8,734 nucleotides of DNA from Anaerococcus sp. (GCA_030825745.1 JAPJPH010000033.1:1-8734); one strand, 5' to 3'. Counted from the first letter of the stretch, positions 1 through 7,276 are shown. Program-made: numbers and translations. Notes: a model not told the origin generated them from the letters alone.

Positions 1-123
1 AGGGGTGATGCTTGGGATGATGAGGAATATTATTTTGTATATGACGAAATCAAAAATGATTATCCAAATTCTTTCTTTGAGAAGGTATCCCATTGTGGAG
101 CTATAATTACTATAAATAATTAA
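1..123 (+). CDS. C-terminal end of an unrecognised protein (5' end outside window)
   Basis: Reading frame 1 is open from the first base and gives 40 residues before TAA at 121-123. The fragment is acidic and rich in aromatics (it contains DAWDDEEYYFVYDE) and ends in CGAIITINN. I recognise no family, and no membrane segment or catalytic motif is visible. The frame is credible as the end of a real gene because it is open across the whole available stretch and an intrinsic terminator follows 35 bases after the stop. It reads as a separate transcription unit from the ECF operon downstream. Only the full gene would allow a functional call. Confidence 0.6.
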   Translation, partial: RGDAWDDEEYYFVYDEIKNDYPNSFFEKVSHCGAIITINN

Positions 124-158
124 AATTTAATAGATATAAGACATATAATATTAAATAC

Positions 159-197
159 AAGGACAAAATACAAAAGAAAGTATCTGTCCTTTTTTAT
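159..197 (+). terminator. Intrinsic terminator after the partial gene
   Basis: AAGGACA (159-165) pairs with TGTCCTT (185-191). Inside, ATAC pairs with GTAT after small internal loops, and a T-rich tail follows the right arm. It closes the upstream unit and separates it from the ECF operon. Confidence 0.75.
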
Positions 198-215
198 TTA
201 TAAGATGAACCCGTA

Positions 216-233
216 ATGAAAAAAAGTTTTCAT
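216..233 (+). promoter_or_regulatory. Perfect 7-bp inverted repeat, candidate operator
   Basis: ATGAAAA (216-222), spacer AAAG, TTTTCAT (227-233). It lies about 115 bases before the S-component ATG and just upstream of a weak candidate -35. Operators of RpiR-family regulators are often TGAAA/TTTCA-type inverted repeats, and an RpiR-family gene closes this operon, so autoregulation is a reasonable guess. In AT-rich DNA a repeat of this size can arise by chance, and no second copy was found by eye in the window. Confidence 0.35.
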
Positions 234-251
234 AAATATATAAAACTAAAA

Positions 252-280
252 TTTACCTTCATTTAATTTTAAATTAATAT
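252..280 (+). promoter_or_regulatory. Weak candidate promoter of the ECF operon
   Basis: TTTACC (252-257, 4 of 6 to the -35 consensus) and TAATAT (275-280, 4 of 6 to the -10) are separated by 17 bases. The region from 198 to 336 is extremely AT-rich, so other pairings are possible. A promoter must lie somewhere here, because the preceding unit ends in a terminator and the next gene has a strong ribosome site. Confidence 0.25.
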
Positions 281-346
281 AAATTTAATAAAAATGCAAT
301 ACTATGTAGCCGAAAAATATTTTGCATAAAATTATTGGAGGTAATT

Positions 347-1192
347 ATGAACTTGCAAAAGCAAAGATTTACAACATCTCAAAAGCTAATGGTGTTTGTA
401 TTGACAATGTCACTATATGGATTAGCAACAATGTTTTCTGAGCTAATTCCAAAGGTACACGTGGGTATAATTGAATTTTCAGTTGAATACTTCTTATTTA
501 TTCCACTTACTATTGCTATTTTACTAGACCCTCTAAGTGCAGGGCTTGGAGCAGCTACAGGTGAACTTATTTTTTCAGAAATAATGCTTGGACAATTTGG
601 TGGTATTGGTGAATTAGAAAAGTTTACAACAGTTACAATAGGTGTACTTATAGCAGGTGCTATGGTAAGAGATCCAAGAGATAAAAGACAGGTTGGTATT
701 GCGGCTATAACTGGTACAGCAGCTCAGTTATTTATGGGAACTATGGTTGATGTATTAAAGGTTGTCTTTGCGGTAGAAGACTTTGAGGCTGTAGCAGGTC
801 TTCCAGAATCAGTTTGGGCTACAGAATTCTTTGCTTTTGCAAATGACTTATTATTCTCAGGTATCCTATTTTGCCTAATCCCAACCCTAATCCTTGTACC
901 AAGGTTATATGGTAAAATCGAGCCGCTTATTGGTGTTCGACCAAGAACTGAGGGAACAGAGCTTGACCTTCCTTTTGGAAAAATATTGCTTCTAGCTCTT
1001 GTTGGTATAGTAGTTGGATTTGGCTTTGAATATTTGGCAGAATCTGGATATGCTTTAATTGATTGGGAAGCAGACTGGGCAGAAAGTCAATTGTCAATTA
1101 TTATAAGCCTTTTAGTAGCAGCAATCTTGTCATTGCTTTCTATTTTATGGATTAGAAACAACAAAAATAAATCTGATAATATTCATGAATAA
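347..1192 (+). CDS. ECF transporter S component (substrate-binding membrane subunit), substrate unknown
   Basis: This is the putative substrate-capture membrane subunit of an energy-coupling factor importer, 281 residues from ATG 347. That start is chosen because GGAGG (337-341) sits five bases upstream; an in-frame TTG at 335 would overlap the ribosome site. By eye the hydrophobic segments are near residues 14-34, 48-60, 64-82, 95-107, 116-141, 165-184, 211-230 and 248-269. Classical S proteins have about 180-200 residues and six helices, so the C-terminal ~75 residues, with two extra segments around an acidic, Trp-containing stretch (WEADWAES, 240-247), are unusual. The loop GQFGGIGELEK (82-92) could contribute to ligand binding, which is inference. 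The assignment rests mainly on the ATPase and EcfT genes directly downstream, which overlap in series, and on the general small-helical-membrane character. No GCC alanine codon was seen, unlike the following genes. Another type of membrane partner is possible. Confidence 0.7.
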   Translation: MNLQKQRFTTSQKLMVFVLTMSLYGLATMFSELIPKVHVGIIEFSVEYFLFIPLTIAILLDPLSAGLGAATGELIFSEIMLGQFGGIGELEKFTTVTIGVLIAGAMVRDPRDKRQVGIAAITGTAAQLFMGTMVDVLKVVFAVEDFEAVAGLPESVWATEFFAFANDLLFSGILFCLIPTLILVPRLYGKIEPLIGVRPRTEGTELDLPFGKILLLALVGIVVGFGFEYLAESGYALIDWEADWAESQLSIIISLLVAAILSLLSILWIRNNKNKSDNIHE

Positions 1193-2894
1193 AATAGAAA
1201 TTAGAAATCTAAGTTTTACTTATCCAGGATCTGATACAAAGATTCTAGATAATATTGATTTGGATATTGAACAGGGCGACTTTATCGCTATCATTGGCAA
1301 CAATGGTAGCGGAAAGTCGACTTTTTGTAAATGTATAAACGGCTTGATTCCACACTTTATAGTTGGAGACTTTGAAGGACATGTTCTTGTCAATGGAAAA
1401 TCTACCCTAGATTTAGATGTGGGCAGTCTAGCCAAAGAAGTGGCCTATGTTTACCAAGATTTTGAAAATCAAATAGTGAGGCCAACAGTCCTGGATGATG
1501 CTTCATATGCCCTTCTTAATTATGGCAATGAAGATTATGAAGAACTTGGAAAAAAAGCCTTAATGGCCTGTGGGCTAGAAGGTAGGGAGGCAGACTATAT
1601 CTGGCAATTATCAGGTGGGCAAACCCATCTCTTAGCCCTGGCAGGGGCCATAGCCCTGGGACCGGATATACTCATTTTAGATGAACCAGTTGCCCAGCTA
1701 GATCCTCAAAATGCTGACAAGATATATGATATTTTGGAGAACCTCCGCAAGCAGTATAACAAAACAATTATATCAATTGAGCACCATACAGAATATATAG
1801 CCAAGTTCTGCAACAAAGTGGTGCTTTTAAATAAGGGCAAGATTTCCTGGATGCTTAAGACAAGTGAGGCCTTATCAAGGGTTGATGAATTAAAAGAGTC
1901 TGATATATTTCCTCCTCAAATAACTCAAGCAGCCTTCAAACTTAAAGAAAAAAATATGGGAACTTTTGATACATCTCAAAAACTCCCCATTAGCCTAAGT
2001 GAGGGCATTGACTACTTTTCTGATTTACGACTTAAAGATTATAAGAAGGATAATATTTCAAATAACAAGGAAGAGATAATTAGATTTGAAGACATATCCC
2101 TAGCTTATGATTCCATAAAGGGAGACCCTAAAATAATCTTTGAAGATTTAACTCTTTCCATAAAAAGAGGGGACAAGGTTGCTTTGATAGGGTCAAATGG
2201 AGCTGGAAAATCCACCCTAATGAAGCTAATTGTTGGACTAGTAAAAACCAGAGTTGGAAATATATTTTTTAAAAATAAAAATATTAATGAAGTCGATGAA
2301 GAACAATTGGCCAGATATATTTCTTTGGTCTATCAAAATCCAGAAGAGATGTTTATCCAAGATAGTATATACGAGGACATTGCCTTTGCTATGAAGGAGC
2401 GCGATGTAGCAGATTATCAGGAAAAAACTACTGCTTTGATAGATAGATTTAGACTTGCAGAGTTCAAAGATAGGGATGGAAGACTACTATCTGGTGGGCA
2501 AATGAGAAGGGCCAGTGTAGCTATCGGTATAGCCCTTAAGCCTGAAGTTCTGCTACTTGATGAGCCTACAGCGAATTTAGATATGGCGACCCGTACTGAG
2601 ATAATAAGGGTGCTAGAAGACATAAAGAAAGAAACAGAGACTGTTATGATTGCAACACACGATATGCAGCTAGTGGCCCAATGGGCAGATAGGGTTATTG
2701 TTTTACATGATGGAAAAGTTATAGCTGATGATTACAAGGATAAGATTTTTGACAATGACTATGTAAAAAATACTATTTCTATCAGGGCTCCAGAAATATT
2801 TGACCTAGCCCAGGCTATCAACCCCAAGACCTATGTTTATACCGTAGAAGATTTCATAGCTAGTATAGATGAACACACAGGGATAAGTATATGA
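1185..2894 (+). CDS. Fused double ATP-binding subunit of ECF transporter (EcfA-EcfA')
   Basis: Cytosolic ATPase of 569 residues that powers the ECF importer, with two ABC domains in one chain as in YkoD-type proteins. Domain 1 has Walker A GNNGSGKST (38-46), Q-loop Q91, signature LSGGQ (142-146), Walker B ending DEP with E167, and switch H200. Domain 2 has Walker A GSNGAGKST (336-344), Q-loop Q384, LSGGQ (435-439), Walker B with E460, and H492. All key residues are present in both halves, so both ATP sites look competent. A linker of roughly 70-90 residues separates them, and a tail of about 35 residues follows domain 2. The ATG at 1185 overlaps the S-component stop by 8 bases and has no clear Shine-Dalgarno, suggesting translational coupling. 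The fusion and the adjacent dedicated S and T genes indicate a group I (dedicated) ECF system. GCC alanine codons are common here. Confidence 0.93.
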   Translation: MNKIEIRNLSFTYPGSDTKILDNIDLDIEQGDFIAIIGNNGSGKSTFCKCINGLIPHFIVGDFEGHVLVNGKSTLDLDVGSLAKEVAYVYQDFENQIVRPTVLDDASYALLNYGNEDYEELGKKALMACGLEGREADYIWQLSGGQTHLLALAGAIALGPDILILDEPVAQLDPQNADKIYDILENLRKQYNKTIISIEHHTEYIAKFCNKVVLLNKGKISWMLKTSEALSRVDELKESDIFPPQITQAAFKLKEKNMGTFDTSQKLPISLSEGIDYFSDLRLKDYKKDNISNNKEEIIRFEDISLAYDSIKGDPKIIFEDLTLSIKRGDKVALIGSNGAGKSTLMKLIVGLVKTRVGNIFFKNKNINEVDEEQLARYISLVYQNPEEMFIQDSIYEDIAFAMKERDVADYQEKTTALIDRFRLAEFKDRDGRLLSGGQMRRASVAIGIALKPEVLLLDEPTANLDMATRTEIIRVLEDIKKETETVMIATHDMQLVAQWADRVIVLHDGKVIADDYKDKIFDNDYVKNTISIRAPEIFDLAQAINPKTYVYTVEDFIASIDEHTGISI

Positions 2895-3742
2895 TGAAAA
2901 GTAAAAAGTTAGACAATGTAATAGATAGCCTGCAAGATAAATTCTCCATAGATTATTTTAGAAACCAGGTACTAAAAAACGCCTATGGCAACGATGATAC
3001 TCCAATAGCCAAATTAGACCCTAGAGTACTTATATTTTGGTACCTATTTTTTGGGATAGTTCCCTGGTTTTCTAATAACTTGATTTTCCTCGCATCCTGC
3101 TTTATCCTAGTGGTCATTACCACCATCCTAGCAAAGGTAGTAGGCCTAGTTTTATTTGTATTTTTACTAGGTGTTCTTGGCCAAACAGGATATATGCTCA
3201 TTGCTGTCCTAATATTTGGAGGGGACCTATCTTCGGTTGGCCCTTTGTTAATATTGACCCTCAAGGTAGCCACAGTATCCTTGGCATCGGTCACAGTTTT
3301 TTCAGGAATGGATCCAGACAAACTCTCCAATGGGCTAATGTGGTTTAAAGTCCCAGAACAATTTACCTTTTCCATATCCTATGCCTATAGGATTTTGCCA
3401 ATTTTGATGACAGAGTTCCAAAATGTTTTGCTATCCTTTAGACTTAGAAGCAAGGCCCCATCCAAGGAAGGGATAAGAGGGAAAATAAATTATATTTATT
3501 ATAGGATAAAAATGATTATGAACTCATTTTATCCTCTGATATTAAATACAGCAAAAAAGACCAGGACGACAGTAGAAGCCTTGGAAATAAGAGGCTACAG
3601 ATATGCCGCTAACAATAAAGAAGTAAGGAAATTAAAACTTAAGTCATTAAAAGTGACCTTTGACGATATCATTTTTTTATTAATCTCATTTATTTGGATT
3701 ATGTCGACTGTTTTGATTTCAGTTTTGTTGAAAGGAAACTAA
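2891..3742 (+). CDS. EcfT-type transmembrane coupling subunit of ECF transporter
   Basis: Membrane scaffold that transmits ATPase motion to the S component, 283 residues. Hydrophobic segments are near 46-60, 64-80, 83-109, 116-136, 160-173 and 257-280. The cytoplasmic coupling region before the last helix carries the two short Arg-containing helices typical of EcfT: FRLRSKA (183-189), where the usual Gly of the first A-R-G-like motif is Ser, and ALEIRGYR (230-237), which is canonical. The ATG at 2891 overlaps the ATPase TGA by four bases (ATGA) and is preceded by AGGGA (2879-2883) at good spacing; the ATG at 2894 is an alternative start one residue later. The gene order S-A-A-T with overlaps makes this a dedicated transporter rather than a shared module. 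The extended polar N-terminus of about 44 residues before the first helix is long but not extraordinary. Confidence 0.88.
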   Translation: MMKSKKLDNVIDSLQDKFSIDYFRNQVLKNAYGNDDTPIAKLDPRVLIFWYLFFGIVPWFSNNLIFLASCFILVVITTILAKVVGLVLFVFLLGVLGQTGYMLIAVLIFGGDLSSVGPLLILTLKVATVSLASVTVFSGMDPDKLSNGLMWFKVPEQFTFSISYAYRILPILMTEFQNVLLSFRLRSKAPSKEGIRGKINYIYYRIKMIMNSFYPLILNTAKKTRTTVEALEIRGYRYAANNKEVRKLKLKSLKVTFDDIIFLLISFIWIMSTVLISVLLKGN

Positions 3743-3743
3743 G

Positions 3744-4532
3744 ATGAATATAGATTTTCATACCCATGGTAAGCTTGCAAAAGCCTTGCCATTTGATAAA
3801 AGATATCCAGAGTGGATGTTTGAAGAATGTAAAAACACAGACTTGGATGCAATATGTCTCACAGAGCACTTTAATACGACCTCTTTTGAAGAATTTTATA
3901 AGTATGTGTATGACAATTCCGACAAAGATGGAGATTGCCTTATATTTAATGGACTGAAGATATTTCCAGGCATGGAAGTAGATATTATAGAAGGTGCCCA
4001 TATCATAGTTTTAGGCAAGTTTGCTGATATCATGGAAATCAATCTAAAACTAGAAAACTACAAGAGCAAGGAGACTTTTCATGGATTTGATAAATTGATG
4101 GATATCCTGGATGATTATGATCTTATAATAGGTGCGGCCCATCCTTTCAGGTCAAACGGTGCTATTCCAAGGCTAAGCAAAAAACAATTGCAAAAGTTTG
4201 ATTTTGTAGACCTAAATGGCAAGGATGTAGCCCTAAAAGGTAGTAAAAACATAGAAATGATAGAAGAATTTGCAAGTTCAATATCAAGGCCAATCCTATG
4301 CGGATCTGATACCCACCAGGCCTTCCAATATGCTAGTGTATACAATGAATTTGAAAAAGATATAAATACTTTTTCTGACTTAAAAGAAGAAATAATAAAG
4401 GCTAGATACAAAACCATAATATCTGATACAATAAAAGAACAAGTAAAATCAGCAACCCTTTTAAAGAAAGCTTTGAAGAAAATCCACGCTCTTGGTGGCG
4501 ACTATGTAGAAGTGCTGATGATTAGCAAATAG
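3744..4532 (+). CDS. PHP-domain metal-dependent phosphoesterase-like protein
   Basis: Putative soluble cytosolic phosphoesterase of the PHP (polymerase and histidinol phosphatase) superfamily, 262 residues. The metal-ligand motifs are all present in order: DFHTH with H6 and H8 near the N-terminus, LTEH with E41 and H42, GMEVD with E78, H86, AHPF with H133, and GSDTH with D189 and H191. This is a full trinuclear-site set, so the enzyme is expected to be active. The substrate is not identifiable; relatives hydrolyse histidinol phosphate, nucleoside 3',5'-bisphosphates, 5'-phosphorylated nucleotides and other phosphate esters. No his genes are nearby, so histidinol phosphatase is unlikely from context. 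The ATG at 3744 is one base after the EcfT stop, with AAAGGA (3731-3736) inside the end of ecfT. The tight spacing implies a role tied to the imported compound, which is inference. Confidence 0.85.
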   Translation: MNIDFHTHGKLAKALPFDKRYPEWMFEECKNTDLDAICLTEHFNTTSFEEFYKYVYDNSDKDGDCLIFNGLKIFPGMEVDIIEGAHIIVLGKFADIMEINLKLENYKSKETFHGFDKLMDILDDYDLIIGAAHPFRSNGAIPRLSKKQLQKFDFVDLNGKDVALKGSKNIEMIEEFASSISRPILCGSDTHQAFQYASVYNEFEKDINTFSDLKEEIIKARYKTIISDTIKEQVKSATLLKKALKKIHALGGDYVEVLMISK

Positions 4533-4561
4533 GATTATATCAAGTTATAAGTAGGATAGAC

Positions 4562-5389
4562 ATGAAATTGTTAAATGAATCAGAAGACCTAAAGTTGACT
4601 AAATCAGAAATAAAAATATTAGAATTTATAAAAACAAGTCATGATGAGTTTCTATTTATGTCTATCATAGAACTAGCAAGCCAACTTGACGTATCAGAAG
4701 CAACTATTTCTAGATTTGTTAGAAAAATGGGGGCGGATGACTTCAAAAGTTTTAAAAACTTAATCTTAGAAGAGTCTTCCTACATGGCAGCTGAAAAAAT
4801 GAAAACCACCCTAGCTAGCTCTAAAGACCTAAACCTAGATTCATATTTAACCAAACAAATTGAAAACATTAAAAAGACTCTAGATCACATTGACAAAAAT
4901 CAATTTGATCAAGCATGTAAGCTAATAGCACAAAAAAATAAAATCTATGTCTATGCAAAACACGCAGGTAAAGCCTTAGCCTCATTAATATATACTAGAC
5001 TAAATAGAATAGGAATTGACCCATGGATTCTTCCTTCAGGTGGGACAGAATTTGTTGAATCTCTATCAAAATTAGCCAAAGACGACCTACTAATAGTATT
5101 TTCTTTTTCTAAAATATCAAGAGAAGACAAGATAATTTTCGATTATAAAAAAGATGTTAAATTTAAAGTCATCCAATTTACAAGTAGACTATACCACGAC
5201 AAAGACAAGACTGGAGATTTTAACCTCTTTGTATACAGAGGAGAAAGAAATGAATACCACTCTCTAACAGCAGCAGTAGCCTTAGTTGATGCAATGATAG
5301 TTAAAGTTACAGAATTTAAAGGAGAAAATTCTCTAGAGAGACTTGAAAAAATTAAAGAACTAAAAAACAGTTACAAGGACTTTAAATAG
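4562..5389 (+). CDS. RpiR/MurR-family transcriptional regulator (HTH + SIS)
   Basis: DNA-binding regulator of 275 residues. The N-terminal HTH_6-type domain spans about 1-77, with the recognition region at 36-57 (ELASQLDVSEATISRFVRKMG). The SIS domain spans about 105-250. RpiR-family SIS domains usually bind phosphorylated sugars through a Gly/Ser-rich first loop and an S-x-S-G/T second loop. Here these positions read YAKHAGKAL (131-139) and FSFSKIS (180-186), so the pocket looks altered. The start at ATG 4562 has a modest AGGATAG (4553-4559) upstream and lies 29 bases after the PHP stop, without a terminator between, so it is likely co-transcribed as the last gene of the operon. It plausibly controls this operon, perhaps through the inverted repeat at 216-233. 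Whether it activates or represses cannot be told. Confidence 0.88.
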   Translation: MKLLNESEDLKLTKSEIKILEFIKTSHDEFLFMSIIELASQLDVSEATISRFVRKMGADDFKSFKNLILEESSYMAAEKMKTTLASSKDLNLDSYLTKQIENIKKTLDHIDKNQFDQACKLIAQKNKIYVYAKHAGKALASLIYTRLNRIGIDPWILPSGGTEFVESLSKLAKDDLLIVFSFSKISREDKIIFDYKKDVKFKVIQFTSRLYHDKDKTGDFNLFVYRGERNEYHSLTAAVALVDAMIVKVTEFKGENSLERLEKIKELKNSYKDFK

Positions 5390-5395
5390 CAAACT

Positions 5396-5425
5396 AAGTA
5401 GGCGAAAAATTTCCGTCTGCTTTTT
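5396..5425 (+). terminator. Intrinsic terminator of the ECF-PHP-RpiR operon
   Basis: A stem of about 9 bp forms from 5396-5404 and 5414-5422, including G-U pairs, around a 9-base loop. A T run (5421-5425) follows. It begins six bases after the RpiR stop. Its T run is also the start of the left arm of the larger hairpin at 5421-5487, so the two structures compete or stack. Confidence 0.7.
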
Positions 5426-5487
5426 AGTACCATAAATAGTGCAAGATAGGAATTACTTCCTTCTTACACTATTTATGGTACTAAAAA
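5421..5487. repeat. 67-nt hairpin with perfect 21-bp arms
   Basis: The left arm (5421-5441) and right arm (5467-5487) are exact reverse complements over 21 bases, starting TTTTTAGTACC and ending GGTACTAAAAA. The 25-base centre can fold further: AAGA and AGGAA (5443-5452, T5447 bulged) pair with TTCCT and TCTT (5457-5465) around a TTAC loop. Both ends carry a T run on their own strand, so it could act as a bidirectional terminator. The length and perfection are also typical of small dispersed palindromic repeats. Which applies depends on whether other copies exist in the genome. Confidence 0.85.
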
Positions 5488-5609
5488 TGATGCCGATGAT
5501 TTCTCATCAACACATTTATTATAGAACCTAAATTAAATAATATTTCATATAATAAAATTAAATTTTATCTGTTAGATTTTTATCTATTTATATATAATTA
5601 TTTAATATA

Positions 5610-5636
5610 TTGACAATCGTTTTCAAGAATGATAAT
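5610..5636 (+). promoter_or_regulatory. Candidate promoter of the AbgT gene
   Basis: A perfect -35 TTGACA (5610-5615) is followed by GATAAT (5631-5636, 5 of 6). The 15-base spacing is shorter than the usual 16-18. A perfect TATAAT at 5678-5683 is an alternative -10 but has only a poor -35. The region is so AT-rich that the start point needs mapping. Confidence 0.4.
5611..5625. promoter_or_regulatory. Fur-like 7-1-7 operator candidate
   Basis: TGACAAT-C-GTTTTCA matches the 7-1-7 Fur-type consensus TGATAAT-N-ATTATCA at 11 of 14 arm positions. It overlaps the candidate -35, where a repressor would block transcription. A second, weaker half-matched copy begins at TGATAAT 5630-5636. The call is by eye against a remembered consensus, and AT-rich DNA favours false matches. 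Confidence 0.3.
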
Positions 5637-5726
5637 TTTAATATGTATTTTTATTTATTTCTTATGGACTAATTATTTATAATTTTCTAATAGCTCATAA
5701 GAAAAATTTATTTTTAGGAGGACGAT

Positions 5727-7268
5727 ATGTCGAAAGAAAAAAGAAAGAACGATCAAGAAGTTGGCGGTTTTCTTAAAGGTGTTGAACGTGTAGGTAATGC
5801 GCTTCCACATCCAGCTATTATATTTGTTATTTTATCAGCTGTTTTATTAATTATCGCTGAACTTGTAGCTCGTTCTGGCTATACTGTAGAGTTCTACGAT
5901 GCTAAAGCTGAGGAACAAGTTTCGCTTACTGCTGTTTCGCTTTTAAATGCTGAAGGACTTAAATATATCTTTAACTCTGCTACTAAAAATTTTACTGGAT
6001 TTGCTCCATTAGGTACTGTACTAGTTGCTATGTTAGGGGTTGGGGTTGCTGAATATTCTGGTTTATTCGATAGCTCACTTAAAAAAATGCTATCTGGAGT
6101 TAATGCTAGAATTCTTACTATAGCTATAGTATTTGCAGGTATTATGTCTAATATTGCATCCGATGCAGGATATCTAGTAGTTGTTCCATTAGGTGCTATG
6201 ATGTTTGCTTCTGCAGGACGTCATCCAATCGCTGGTCTTGCGGCTGCGTTTGCTGGTGTGTCTGGTGGTTTCTCTGCTAATCTTTTAATTGGTACTACTG
6301 ACCCACTTTTAACTGGTATTACTAATGAGGCTCTAAAAGTTACTGGTATGAATATGGAACTTGCTGCTACATGTAACTGGTTTTTCTTAATTGGATCTAC
6401 TTTTATTATTACAATTGTAGGAACATTAGTTACAGAAAGAATTGTTGAGCCAAACCTTGGTGCTTACACTGGTAGTTATGTACATGAAGATAAACCTATA
6501 ACAGAAGTAGAAAATAAAGGTCTTAAAAGAGCTGGTATTGCTCTTTTAATATATGCTGTTATTATGGGATTCTTAATGTTCCCATCTAATGCTGTATTTA
6601 AAACTGAGGGTGCAGTAGGGATTGAAGCTTTAAAAGAGTTCTTAAATAATGGTCTAATGCTTGGAATTTTATTATTATTCTTAATTCCTGGATTTGTGTA
6701 TGGTAAAACTGTTGGAACTATTAATGATACTAATGATTTAGTAAAAGCTATGACTAAAGCTATGCAAGGTATGGGATCTTATTTAGTATTAGCATTCTTT
6801 GCTGCACAATTTGTAAATTATTTTGGTCATACTAATATGGGTAAAATAGTTTCAGTAGCTGGTGCTAATTTCTTATCACATTCTGGTATAACTGGTATTC
6901 CACTTATTCTAATATTTATTCTACTTTCAGCTTTCTTAAACTTATTTATGGGTTCTGCGTCTGCTAAATGGGCGATTATGGCACCTATATTTGTTCCTAT
7001 GATGGCTGGAGCGGGAATTCATCCAGCGCTTACTCAAGTGGCTTATAGAATAGGGGACTCATCAACAAATATTATTACTCCACTTATGTCTTACTTTGCA
7101 GTAATCGTAGCATTTATGCAAAAATATGACGAGGATAAAGGTCTTGGTACTCTGATTTCTACAATGTTACCATACTCAATGTCATTTTTAGCATCATGGG
7201 GAATATTTTTAGTAATTTGGATGCTATTTGGCTTACCAGTAGGTCCTGGTGCTCCGCTTTATATGTAA
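5727..7268 (+). CDS. AbgT-family transporter (p-aminobenzoyl-glutamate transporter family)
   Basis: Inner-membrane secondary transporter of 513 residues, the usual length of the AbgT family, whose members import p-aminobenzoyl-glutamate or, as described for MtrF and YdaH, export antifolate sulfonamides. Family signatures seen are NIASDAGYLVVVPLGAMMF (142-160), SANLLIGTTDPLLTG (183-197), SASAKW (410-415) and YRIGDSSTNIITPL (440-453). S412, W415, P433, R441, D444 and P452 fall at a constant offset of -5 from the functional residues I recall for MtrF (S417, W420, P438, R446, D449, P457), so the transport site appears intact. Start ATG 5727 has a strong AGGAGGA (5716-5722). It has its own promoter region and a terminator after the stop. 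No GCC alanine codon was seen, and CGT arginine appears early, unlike the upstream operon. The true substrate is unproven; the next gene suggests an amide- or peptide-bonded compound. Confidence 0.92.
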   Translation: MSKEKRKNDQEVGGFLKGVERVGNALPHPAIIFVILSAVLLIIAELVARSGYTVEFYDAKAEEQVSLTAVSLLNAEGLKYIFNSATKNFTGFAPLGTVLVAMLGVGVAEYSGLFDSSLKKMLSGVNARILTIAIVFAGIMSNIASDAGYLVVVPLGAMMFASAGRHPIAGLAAAFAGVSGGFSANLLIGTTDPLLTGITNEALKVTGMNMELAATCNWFFLIGSTFIITIVGTLVTERIVEPNLGAYTGSYVHEDKPITEVENKGLKRAGIALLIYAVIMGFLMFPSNAVFKTEGAVGIEALKEFLNNGLMLGILLLFLIPGFVYGKTVGTINDTNDLVKAMTKAMQGMGSYLVLAFFAAQFVNYFGHTNMGKIVSVAGANFLSHSGITGIPLILIFILLSAFLNLFMGSASAKWAIMAPIFVPMMAGAGIHPALTQVAYRIGDSSTNIITPLMSYFAVIVAFMQKYDEDKGLGTLISTMLPYSMSFLASWGIFLVIWMLFGLPVGPGAPLYM

Positions 7269-7276
7269 TATTAATT

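Larger units (their letters stand above)
5390..5726. other. Gene-free intergenic region of 337 bases
   Basis: No credible coding frame is seen on either strand. The first 100 bases hold the RpiR terminator and the long hairpin. A short 5-bp hairpin (5495-5508) follows. From about 5520 onward the DNA is extremely AT-rich and carries the promoter region of the AbgT gene, with a Fur-like sequence over the candidate -35 and a strong ribosome site at the end. TTTTATCT occurs twice (5563-5570 and 5578-5585), which I consider chance. Confidence 0.7.

Noticed and set aside
198..336. Riboswitch upstream of the ECF operon
   Set aside because: Vitamin riboswitches often precede ECF genes, but this stretch is too short and AT-rich, with no recognisable TPP, FMN, cobalamin or similar core.
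335..346. TTG start at 335 for the S component
   Set aside because: It would place the start inside the GGAGG ribosome site that serves ATG 347 at ideal spacing.
1220..4417. Open frames on the - strand inside the ECF and PHP genes, and a short + frame at 3766-3957
   Set aside because: They lie fully within well-supported genes, have no ribosome sites and show no recognisable protein features.
5495..5508. Small hairpin GATGA-TTTC-TCATC
   Set aside because: The stem is only 5 bp with no T tail; likely chance.
5563..5585. Direct repeat of TTTTATCT
   Set aside because: Two 8-base copies in very AT-rich DNA are expected by chance.
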